A stretch of 64,000 bases of DNA, taken from the NCBI GenBank assembly GCA_905182985.1, contig CAJJDN010000056.1, positions 269,247 through 333,246 on the forward strand, given 5' to 3'. The stretch's first letter is position 1, and every line of letters starts with the position of its first letter. Of this stretch, positions 49,725-64,000 are shown one piece after another. The position numbers and the translations under genes were made by a program. Source of the stretch: Paramecium sonneborni. Its lineage: Eukaryota > Ciliophora > Oligohymenophorea > Peniculida > Parameciidae. Under the pieces are notes generated by a model. The model was not told the DNA's origin. It did not search any database and saw only the letters and a program-made list of their open reading frames with translations.

Positions 49725-52580
49725 ATGCCCCATTGTGATAATAATAGTGAAGATGCATCATTTGAACCAAATATATATTCAAATAGGAAAATCGAATTAC
49801 AATAATAAGTCTAAACCCCTTTTAAAGGAGATTGTTTGAGTCCAGATTAAGATCCTGATTTAGATTAGGAAAGTAAAAGTATGCTTCAAATTGAAATGAA
49901 GGAAAAAAGTAATTTATGGGTTCATGGAGGATTAAGAATCATGTTTTATATAACCAAGTTTATCAAGTAAATGAAGACACATTCTACTGAAGTGAAATTC
50001 AAATCCTTAACAAATTAGATAGTTGATTTAATTCAAGATTAAGCTAGTGATGCAGATAATTTATTACATAGACTGAATAAAGTTGAATAAGTAATGCAAA
50101 ATTTAAAATGGGTTTTGAATTAGTTACCTGTATTAGATCCTGATTCTAATGTTAAAATATTTTGGGATATATTTGTATTAACTCAAATAATCATTAACAT
50201 ATTCTACATTCCAATGAAGTTGGGATTTGGTTTTGATAGAGAAGATTTATTAAGTAATATATTTTTAGAGACTTTACCTTCTTGGACTTTTGTAATTGAT
50301 ATAATACTAACATTTTTTACTGCTTTTTATAGTCAAGGTTAAATTCATAGAGATAAATAGGAAATTTTAAAACATTATGCAAGTTTATAATTATGGTGGG
50401 ATTTAATGATTGTAATACCATTTATTTTATCTTCTTATTCAGTTCCTTATACAGAATATATTTTATTATTAAGAGTAACTAAAGTAAAATCAATGATTGA
50501 AGCAATTGAAGAAGTAACAAATCCATCTGTCAATGTTTAAACTTTATTGGAATTATTTAAATCAATGTTTTTAGTATTATTTGTTTCTCATTTTTGTGCT
50601 TGTTTATGGAATTTAATTGGGGAAAACTAATTAGATAATGGAAAAAACTCTTGGTTGATAGCTAAGAATATCACTGATGCAAGTTGGCTAACTAAATATA
50701 TACATGCTTTCTATTTTAGTACGATAACTACTTTGACAATTGGTTATGGTGATATTGTACCTCAAACAGATTTAGAAAGATTATATGTTATTTTGATGGC
50801 AATGGTGATATGTGGTTTATTTGGATATACTATTTCAAGCATAGGAAATATATTAAGATAGTTAACTGAAAAAGAACAGCAATTTAAGTAATAAATGATG
50901 CATATAAACAATTTTTTAAAAAAGAAAAATATTAATAAGTAATTGATGTTGTAAGTTCGAAAATATTTTGAATATTATTTAAGAATGGAATAAGATTATA
51001 ATGAATTAGGTGAAAAAATGATGATAAATTTAGACAAAAAATTGAAGGAATAGGTTGCAATAGATATGTATTGTGATATGCTTAAGAAATCAAGATTGAT
51101 CAAATAAACATTATCATTAAAAAGTGTTTAAAAATTGTGTTCATTTGTACATGAACTAAAAGTAGCACCAGAAGAAATAATAGCAGCATAAAATGATTAA
51201 GCTAATAAATTGATATTTATATAAAGTGGATAATTGAGTTTGATTTGTATATCTTATCTTTAATTTAGGTGATTAAAAATTAAGAGAAACTATTGTAGCA
51301 ACAATAGAGTAAGGTAAATTTGTAGGTGAAAAAGAATTTATTACATAAGCACGCTATGATTATTCTATCCGATCAACTAAATTTTGTTAGATTGCTTTTA
51401 TTAAGTTTATTATATTATTAAAATAGTTATGAGGATTTCCTTAGAATAGTAAGAGAAGATGCATTAGAAGAAGAGAATTATTGTATGCTTAGAGATTAGA
51501 TGTTATTTACTGAAGAAAAATAAAATTATGGTGAAGTTTGTTGTATTTGTAAATGGACCCATTAATTTAAGAAGTATATTTCTGAATTCAATTAGTTGTC
51601 CTTTAGTTTTTGTACATTTTAACTAAGATAGAATTAGAAAGAAATTTATGATGTCTGAAGAAATGTTAAGAACTACACATGAAAGAGTTTAAATTAAGAG
51701 ATTATTTTAAAGGAACATTATTAAAGAACATGCTTTAGCTATCATTGTGAATGATAATATAATTGCTATTGATGATTTAACAGATTAATATCTAGATATG
51801 TTAGGATTTAATATGGATGATGATCAAAATGGAAGACTAATAAAAACATTGAAAAGTTAAAAGTCAAATAAATCAATGTTAAGAGGATTTACAGGATTTG
51901 AATAATTTAGTAGTGATTCTTCGGATAGTGATAATTCTAGTTCATAATTAAATAAAAGTAAAACTCCTAATTCTTCCAAATACTCTCATCTATAAAGCAT
52001 GGAATTAAAGAAAGTCAAATTTCACCCTTCTCCTGAACCTGAACCTAAAGTTCTTAGGGCTTAAAATTCATTTAGAAGAAAAGCTGATAATCGACATAAA
52101 ACACTCTAAAGATTAACTTAAATATCAAATAATAGATTTACTAATATCACTTGTATCTCATCAGATCAAAATCCATAATAATAATAACAATAATAATAAC
52201 AATAATAATATTAACAATAATAATCACAGGTTTAAAGTGTCTAAAAGCTTAGAAAAAATAATTCTAGTTCATATTCAAATATGGATCTTGAAATGCCGAT
52301 TAAATCTCAATCTAAATCTGATTTTACTGGTAGTGTAATGGCTAATTAATTGGATGAAGTAATTTCATTAAAACCTAGTGAATTTCCCAATTAACTTTAA
52401 AGAGTCGATTTTGAATTAGATAGATATTTTATTACTACCTATTACTTTACTAATTACAATTTAGATAAAATATTATAAAAACTACAAAAGCCTAGAAGAA
52501 CAATAAGATCTGTTCACATATAAAGTATTATAAGGAAATCCAAAATTAAGCCCAGTCAATATACGCCTTGGTCTGATTGA
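49725..52580 (+). CDS. Cyclic-nucleotide-gated-type K+ channel with CNBD and zinc-knuckle-like motif
   Basis: Starts MPHCDNNSEDASFEPN. Three introns of 22 nt give exactly 930 codons. Cytosolic N-terminus, then S1 (IFWDIFVLTQIIINIFYIP), S2-S3 (FVIDIILTFFTAFYS; LWWDLMIVIPFILSSY), S4 reduced to a few basic residues (LLLRVTKVKSMIEAIEE), S5, pore TITTLTIGYGDIVPQ and S6 (VILMAMVICGLFGYTISSIG). Then a C-linker and a CNBD (KLIFIQSGQLSLIC, EQGKFVGEKEFITQARYDYS). The phosphate-cassette Arg seems replaced, so nucleotide binding is doubtful. After it come CCICKWTHQFKNCP, matching the Cys/His motif of the 26918 channel, and a Ser-rich tail with a TAA/CAA-encoded polyGln patch (about 52180-52227). It is a K+-selective channel, likely plasma or ciliary membrane. 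Confidence 0.92.
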
Positions 52581-52899
52581 ATTATTTAATAGTTTCTCTA
52601 TTTAATTAATTTAATTTAAATGAACTATACATCTGCATATACAAAAGAAGATTCAATTTAAAATTAAATCAAGTATTTATTAATATTTTCAGTATAAAGT
52701 AAAGAATTAATTATAAGTAAAAATATTTTTCTAAAAATCTAAATTAATGAAAATTCATCCCTTTAAACATAAGGGGGATTTAGAGACATTGTATACTTAG
52801 AGTAGTTAAAGATAATTTACTGAAATAGGATCGTAAATTAATTTGACTAATTTTAATAGTGGATTTCTATAATCAATAAAAAAAAACAACATGTAAGAT

Positions 52900-53640
52900 A
52901 ATCAATTTAATATGAAAAAGTATAACTATCCTAGTATTAAATCATTTATTTGCTTGTTTATGGTTATGGATTTGCAGATTTAATAAGACTCAGATTGCTT
53001 ATCATACTACAAAATAAATGAGAGCATTTTATTGAGCTTATTAAAAATAAACAGTAATGGGTTATGGAGATATAGAAGCTCATAATTCTGATGAATACTT
53101 ATTGATTATTATTTGGATGTTAATTTGAGTTAGATATTAATCATTTACAATGGGAAATATAACTTTTATTTTGATTTAATCAAATCCAAATTAAAAATTC
53201 GATGATTAACTATTAAATTTGAAAAACATTAGTGTAAATATTCTTGATTGGATTTAAGAAGACTTCTTTCGTTAAACTTTTATCTATCCTTTATAAAATA
53301 ATATTATTTTCTTTATAAAAATTATTATTTACTCTACAAGAAAAGAAAAATAATTCTATTTGAATAAGTAAAATTAAAGAGATGTAATATTTCATTTCCT
53401 ATTATATAAAAATTAAACAGACACCCGAAGAGGACATGCTGTTTATGATACTTAACAATTTAGTAGAAAAAATACATTAGCCTTATGATTAGATAATTTC
53501 AAATAAAAGTTTGATAATTTTCCATACTAAAGTGTTTAACAAGATTTGTTCTTATAGGTTGTGGGTCAAAAATATGCTAGAATTAAAATTATTAAAGAAA
53601 AATTTACAAATGAAATTTAGGTAAAAAATTATTGAGTTAT
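52900..53640 (+). pseudogene. Decayed K+ channel gene
   Basis: Just downstream of the intact channel are broken channel pieces: LFACLWLWICRFN (S5-like), then QTVMGYGDIEAHNSDEYLLI with a GYGD filter but TVM in place of TTLTI, then an S6-like ILIWMLI interrupted by TGA, and a post-S6 stretch KNISVNILDWIQEDFFRQTF. Several TGA stops (for example FY-stop-AY before the filter) cannot be removed by plausible introns. It is a tandem duplicate of a channel that has lost function. The 5' and 3' limits are approximate. Confidence 0.7.
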
Positions 53641-54221
53641 TTTGTCATAGTTTGTGATGATGAAGAAATTTTTAAATCTTTCATCTTAAAATGTATATAA
53701 GAATCAATTGATAGAATTATGAGAAATAAGTATCATTAGAAATATTGCAAAACTATAAAAAAAGAAAAAAGTGACAAGATGAAATTGATTGATTTTTTTG
53801 AAAAATATTATTGTAAATTTCTGAAGATATAAAAAAAGGTAAAATTTGAAGAACACAAAAAGTAAAAATAAAAATTAAGTTAGAAAACAAAATTAAACCT
53901 AAATCTTAGCAATAAATAAAAATTTTAAGTAATTAGAAAAATTACAAGAATTAGATAGTCCTATATCAGAACTCAAATAAGAAGATCATTTGTAAAATTG
54001 ATTGATATTACTTTTTATCTACTATTTAATATAATATTGAACCTATAAATAATGATAAAAATATTAAATACTAAGAATAAGATACATTAATCAAACATAG
54101 AAATCATTTACACTCTTTATTTGACACCAAATCTCTTAATATATAGTTTTACTCTCTGTTTTGGAATCAGTAAAGCTTTCTTTTAAAACAATAGAGTTAT
54201 CAGTTGTTTAATAAAATATAT

Positions 54222-55334
54222 TCACTTTATTCTTTGGAATAATTAAATGTAACCATTAATTGTCTTAATAATGCATTCGAATTCTATTAAATAGGATATA
54301 TGTTACCCTTAAGTTTAGTTTTCATATTTATAAATGGAAGGACAAAAGAGAGAATCAACGCTTGGTTAATGATAATTAAGAGGAGCAAGTGCTTTTCCAT
54401 TATTATTCTTAACTCTCTCTTTATTAAAATTAATCAAACCATTAACAATACTTTCTTCACTATGTAAAATTGCTCTATATGTAGTATCAAAAAATTTATA
54501 ATTATATTCTGAATTGTATCCCATAATTTCAGTCATACCCCTTATTCTATTTTTTGAAAAATGATCAAATAATCCATATTCATCATCGCTCACATTTAAA
54601 CTTCTGATTTAGTGTTCATTAAATTTATCTGATTAAATAGTATTTAATTATTAAGATCCAAGACTTAAATCTATTGAAATACATCCTATAATAGCTACTA
54701 TAAATAAAAATGAAAGCCCTAATTTACCAATACTTTTATTCTTTGATATAGAAATTGGATTTTCATCATCATAACCTAAATGCTTACTACCACAATTTAA
54801 ACAAGTTAGAAATTAATATTATTATTACAACTACAAATTTATTTTTTAAACTTCTTCTAATTATTGCTATAATTGACTGACTTATTCTTACATTTATGAT
54901 AATTGACCTGATTAATTAACAAAGTCTTCTTCAAGTTTTTATAAATAAGCCTTCTTTCTATCTCTAGAATTCTATGCTGATATTCTATTTCTAATCATTT
55001 AAATTTCTTTTTTATCTGTAATTTAAGAAAATTCTTATTTTTCTTCTTAAGACTTCTTTCCTGTTTTTTTATTTTTCTTTTCTTTTTTTATATTCTTTTG
55101 AACTTTTTAAAGTACTTAATTTTAATTCTCATCTTAAGAGTTTGATGATTAAAAACCTGTGGTTCCTGAAAGCAATGCAGGCAATAAATGAGATGAATCG
55201 GTTGAACTTTCTTGCTCTAATTATTTCTAATAAATATGTTGAAATATATTTGATTAGTCATTATCCTCTTAATACTTTTGTTACAATTCTGCTATTAATT
55301 AAGAAAGTGGTTTGTCTTTTATTTTATTTAACAT
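54222..55334 (-). CDS. Membrane-anchored bZIP transcription factor (ATF6/CREB3-like architecture)
   Basis: Uninterrupted 371-codon gene from Met 55334 (MLNKIKDKPLSQLIAELQQ) to TGA at 54222-54224. After an acidic/Ser-rich N-terminus and a Lys-rich stretch (KKEKKNKKTGKKS) comes a bZIP basic region: IRNRISAQNSRDRKKAYLQK, matching NxxxAxxSRxRK. A Gln-rich leucine-zipper-type coil follows (LEEDFVNQSGQLSQMQEQ). Next are CLNC and then a single transmembrane helix LGLSFLFIVAIIGCISIDL, followed by about 130 residues that would be lumenal. This order (TAD-like, bZIP, TM, lumenal tail) is that of ER-stress or membrane-released factors such as ATF6, CREB3 and plant bZIP28. Release by intramembrane proteolysis is inferred, not shown. 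It has no introns, unlike its neighbours. Confidence 0.85.
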
Positions 55335-56251
55335 ATTATAAATTAAAATATTTATCAATTTTCTGAGAAAAAAAAAAATCTATAAACAAGGAATAATTCA
55401 AATCCACAAATTCTCAAATTTAAAATTTAATAGCAATGTTTACTTAAAAAATTGAATTCAAAAACTATTAATTTTTCTTCATTTTTTCAATCCTTATTCT
55501 TTTTATAAATAAGAATAACAAAATGAAATATAAAATCTTTTTAAAAAAAATCTTATTATTTACTTTTTTATCATTTTTTTTAAAATTACCTTTTATTATC
55601 CAAATTAAATTGAAGTATAAAATTCCATCTTTTTTAATAATCTCTCTATATTAAATTAGTATTTCCTTAACATCAGATATAATAAAACTGAAAATATTGT
55701 CCAATAGTTACAATAAAAATAGCATTCATTATTAAATTAATCAATTAAATATATTTATGGACTTTCTTTATGAATAAATTCTATAATTTTAAAGTCAAAC
55801 ATAGAAAGTAAAATTGCTTTAATAAAAGTAAAAAACTTTTAAAAATATAAAATAAAAATTATCAATAATTAATGATCTTACAAAAAAAACTTCAAGAAAT
55901 CGAGATATCTATTTTTGAAAATGATAGATGTGCATGAATTTTTAGTTTCATTTAGAAGCAAATTTTCAAAGAAAACTTTAATTTTTTTTCTCTCTCAAAT
56001 TTTATAACATAATTATTTAATTTTTTCTTCTTTTTTTAATATGAAATATAGTATTAAATTTATCTAAAAAATGTCATATTCATGACTTCATATGTTTGTG
56101 AATTCTAATAATTAATATTTTTAAATATTCTAAAAATATTTCTTTAATAATTAAAAAATATGATGTTTAGAAGTTTAGACCCAAAATTTATTTTTAGTGA
56201 TATAAAAAAAGAGTAGAATATTAATATAATGATAATAATTGCATCTATGTA
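55335..56251. other. Intergenic region, extremely AT-rich
   Basis: About 900 bases with long A and T runs and no coding character on either strand. Presumably the bZIP promoter plus the trichocyst gene's 3' end. Confidence 0.55.
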
Positions 56252-57461
56252 TCAGATTAATCCACCTTGGTTTAACTTTTGTCTAATAACATTACTAAAC
56301 TCAGCAGAGTTAACAAATTCTTTAGCATTTCTTGTTGTTTGCAATTAAATTAAGTACTGGCTTTTTAATTCATTATAAATTTATGTTTCCTAAGCTTAGG
56401 CATCTTTATCTTATTCTAAATAAAATTAAATAATAATGTTACATAAAGAATCTTTATAACTTTAGAGATCACTCTCATTTTCAGCTAATGCTTCTCTAGT
56501 TGACTTTAGTTTGCCTAAATAAATAAATTTAATACTTTAGTAAGTAGCTAAAACATATGTAGCTTCTAATACAGATCTTTTGAATTCTTAATATTCAGTG
56601 TTTAATGTTTTTTATCTTTCAACCCAAGTTTACTCAATCTAATTTTCATCTGCTGTTTCTTAATTTAGACTTGCTACTAATTAATTTCTTGTATCTGACA
56701 ATAAATCTCTTATTTTCTTAGCTTATTCTTAGTCTGAAAAATTTTATGTTAATGACATAAGTGCTTGAACTATAGGATGAACTGTATTAGTTTTTTATGT
56801 TTTAGTATTAATTCTATCTATTGCTTGATTGATGGTACCCTTTTCAGCAAATGAAATATTTCCATTTATAAGTGCATTTATTAATTATATTGCCTCATCA
56901 ACTGCACTGATGGCACTTTAATGTTCACTTACTTAAAAATTAAGATTAAGTTTTACCTCTATCTAAAAATTATTGATGTTATTTTTATCTATTCAATGTT
57001 TCTTTTGATAAATTATCCCTATTATCATTAATATATCCATTCAATCTTTCAATCTTAGAATTAGTTTAATCAATGCTTGGTAAAAGAATGGCATCAATAA
57101 AGTCTTTTTAATTAAAAATATTGATTTCAGTTTATCCAATTTGAATGTCGAAATTTTCTTAAGTAGCAGCATGTTAATTAGTTGATCTAGTATAATCATC
57201 TTCTAATTATTGTAATTCAGCAGTTAATTCATTTTCTAAATCACCAATGGCTGTTACTAAATCATCTAGTTCCTGTTACAATTTATTATAATTACCTAAT
57301 GGTCCTCTCATCTCTGCATGAGTTTATGCCAATTCTAAGATCATTTTACCCAAATTGCTTTAATTTAATTCATCTAACTTTGCTGTCCCTAATTAAACCA
57401 TACTTGGATCAATTGCATTCACATAAATGAATACCAATAATAAAAGACTAAGTCTTCTCAT
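56252..57461 (-). CDS. Trichocyst matrix protein (TMP)
   Basis: One 25-nt intron (GTAAAACTTAA...TTTAAG) gives exactly 395 codons. It starts with a clear signal peptide (MRRLSLLLLVFIYVNA) and is otherwise coiled coil with regular heptads: LGKMILELAQTHAEMRGPLG, LQQELDDLVTAIGDLENEL, LVASLNQETADENQIEQTW, and ends VIRQKLNQGGLI. This organisation (signal peptide, long amphipathic helices, no TM, acidic) is that of Paramecium trichocyst matrix proteins, which crystallise in regulated secretory granules and expand on Ca2+-triggered exocytosis. They are made as precursors cleaved in the secretory path; the divergent middle segment is a candidate cleavage region. The family is multigene in Paramecium. 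Confidence 0.85.
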
Positions 57462-57828
57462 TACTATTATATTTTTATTAATCCGTTTTCATTATTAATA
57501 ACAGAATATTTTATAAATAATATTTAAGTTCTATTCTATTCATACTTACATAATACTATTTATTTAATTACATACATAAATTTATCTATAAAAATATTTG
57601 ATCTAAATAGAACTTTTAATTATTTTTTCTAAATACATAGAAATAAAAAAACTATTGTTTATTTTCAATCTATATCAATTTTATTTAAATTTTGATTCGA
57701 ATTCGATTTCAGAAATAGCAATCAAGATCTAAATTTCACTTTATCATTCAACTAATAAGTTTGGTTTCTATCTATCATGAATTTTATGAAAGAACTTTTA
57801 ATTAATTTTATTATAATTTTTTAATTAT
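57462..57828. other. Divergent intergenic region
   Basis: 367 AT-rich bases between the divergent trichocyst and giant TTLL genes; no coding stretch. It must carry both promoters. Confidence 0.5.
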
Positions 57829-62392
<4,564 letters not shown>

Positions 62393-62632
62393 TTACATTG
62401 ATAAACATAAACAATTACTATTTGATTATATAAATTAGATATGATTTATTAAAGTATTTCCTAAAAAAACTAATGATCTTATCTTTTTTAGTAAATTAGA
62501 TGAGCAAAATAATATGAATGTGTAATTTAATTATTGAATCTATATGATGATTTGATAATTATTGAGGGTAAGTTAAATGTAAAATAAAAAGACCTAATTT
62601 CTTGAGAAATAAATTATTTTTTAATTTATTTA

Positions 62633-64000
62633 ATGATAACATCTCCAAATAAACAATTTATTGAAAATTAAAGAAAAAAATCTAACATCTTTATAAATGG
62701 ATTATCAAAAGAGTAATTGATGTCTTTGTGTATAGAAATTTTAAAGAAAAATCCTGAGTAAAGAAGATAAGAAGATATATAAGTATGTATTTGTTATAAA
62801 AATAGATTATTTAAGCTGCTACAAAAGATATTGAATTCTTTTAGTAAGTTAATATTGATTAAGGGGAATTGATGCTTAAGGAGTGTTTAAAAAGAATGAC
62901 TATTGAAATGTTTGAAGAGGTAAGTATGTAAATAATTTGAGAATGATGTAGTATTTGAATAAGGTGATAAACCATAATCATTTTATATAATATTGAGTGG
63001 AAGTGTTTCAGTTTATATATTAAAGACACCGACAGTAGAGCATAAAGATTAAGAATTAGAGAGAGTAGAGAAGATAAAGAGGAAGTAAATTTAGTTGTAT
63101 TATAAGATTGATCATTTTTTACCAAAAGAGTATACATGGGGTAAAGTTTTGGAGAATTAGCATTTTTGAATGATAGTTTAAGATCAGCAAGCATAATTTG
63201 TGATTGTCATAGTATCCTAGCAGTACTGAGTAAAAAAGATTATAAAGATGTTTTGTAAAAGGCTTAAGAAAATAAATTAAGACAATAGATAAAAGAGTTT
63301 CATTCTTGTTTAAAATAGCATTAGATTTCTCCAAAATTATTAGATATATTGTTTTTAGCATTTTAGAGTTCTCATTATTAATTCAGATAGGCTGTGTATT
63401 ATCAAGGTTAATTAAGCAAATAAGAGATCTATTTAGTGTAAAGTGGAGAGTTTGTAATATGTTAAAATAATGATGGATAATATAATAGTCCTAAAAAGCA
63501 GACTTATTCTTAAATAGCTTTATTATAGAAAGGTTAAATATTTGGTGATCATGAGAGTTTTAATAATATTGATAAAAGATAGTAGAGTGTATTTTGTAAT
63601 TCAGAGAATGGTATAGCTCTTAAGATTCAATTAAGTTGTTTGATTTAAAGATTATAAACAACAAATGAAATGCATTTATATGAGCAATTAAAAAATGTTT
63701 GCTTATAGAGAGAATAAGTAAGATCAGATAGATAATAAAAATAAGTGTCTCAAGATGAGAATATAATAATAGATATGAAATATGTAAGGAAAAGAGATCT
63801 CACATATCAAACAAAAAGAGTAAGATCAGCAAGAAGAAATACATTTAGTATTCGAAGTCCTCTCTAAATTGTTGAGGATGTTATAAAGAATAAAAAACTT
63901 GTGTATTAATAATTATACAAGGAAGATGATTATCGATCTAATACTTACTCAAGGATGGCAAGTACATAAAGACCAAATATTTCTTAATTGAGAAGATAAA
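62633..64000 (+). CDS. Cyclic-nucleotide-binding-domain protein (partial)
   Basis: Starts MITSPNKQFIENQRKKS and runs off the window. Introns of about 23, 22 and 17 nt keep the frame; the last is below the usual minimum and is inferred from the CNBD match. CNBD 1: NDVVFEQGDKPQSFYIILSG, SVSVYIL, then FGELAFLNDSLRSASIIC, with the phosphate-binding-cassette FGELA present and Arg in the right place, so nucleotide binding is plausible. CNBD 2: RQAVYYQGQLSKQEIYLVQS, GEFVICQ, then GQIFGDHESFNN, which is degenerate. A basic tail follows (RSARRNTFSIRSPLQ). No channel or kinase domain is seen before it. Such PKA-regulatory-like or stand-alone CNBD proteins are common in ciliates; the partner is unknown. 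Confidence 0.82.

Noticed and set aside
62859..63361. Two minus-strand ORFs of 80 and 111 aa
   Set aside because: Antisense to the cyclic-nucleotide-binding gene, whose sense frame has clear domain motifs.

Overview
The window looks like macronuclear DNA of a ciliate, almost certainly Paramecium. It is very AT-rich. Real genes are littered with in-frame TAA and TAG, which read through as Gln, and only TGA ends them. Exons are joined by introns of about 17-37 nt, mostly GTA...TAG. Intergenic gaps are often only tens to hundreds of bases. One gene encodes a trichocyst matrix protein, a Paramecium hallmark. ORFs called with the standard code are therefore fragments or shadows. The coordinates below were rebuilt by hand with TAA/TAG=Gln and tiny introns; most were checked by showing that length minus introns is a multiple of three.

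Layout. 0-2.3 kb: end of a PP2A B55 subunit gene, an unrecognised gene, and a decayed mitochondrial carrier. 2.3-7 kb: two tandem members (A, B) of a two-pass transmembrane family. 7-8.2 kb: a RING/TRAF-like/SPRY protein. 9.2-24.5 kb: members C and D of the same family plus a SHIPPO (sperm-tail PG-rich) ciliary protein, embedded in near-identical repeated blocks broken by single Ns and a 91-N gap. Much of this may be redundant scaffolding of a real two-copy tandem duplication. 24.5-34.7 kb: an unknown Gln-rich protein, a cyclic-nucleotide-gated-type K+ channel, tRNA-Gln(UUG), a NEK kinase and a tubulin-tyrosine-ligase-like (TTLL) enzyme. 34.8-42.8 kb: 3-hydroxyisobutyryl-CoA hydrolase, a duplicated pair of single-TM proteins, an EF-hand protein, an unknown protein and ribosomal protein eS12. 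42.9-47.8 kb: small unknown genes and family member E. 47.8-54 kb: a gene-poor stretch, a second K+ channel and a decayed third channel. 54.2-64 kb: a membrane-anchored bZIP factor, a trichocyst matrix protein, a giant TTLL protein and a cyclic-nucleotide-binding protein running off the end.

The most striking object is a 756-bp (TAA)n tract at 59896-60651. It is not non-coding microsatellite. In this code it lies in frame inside the TTLL gene and encodes about 252 residues that are almost pure glutamine.

Functionally the window is rich in cilium, membrane-excitability and secretory-granule genes (TTLL x2, NEK, SHIPPO, K+ channels x2, CNBD protein, trichocyst matrix), mixed with housekeeping genes. 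Neighbours lie on both strands and there is no sign of operons.
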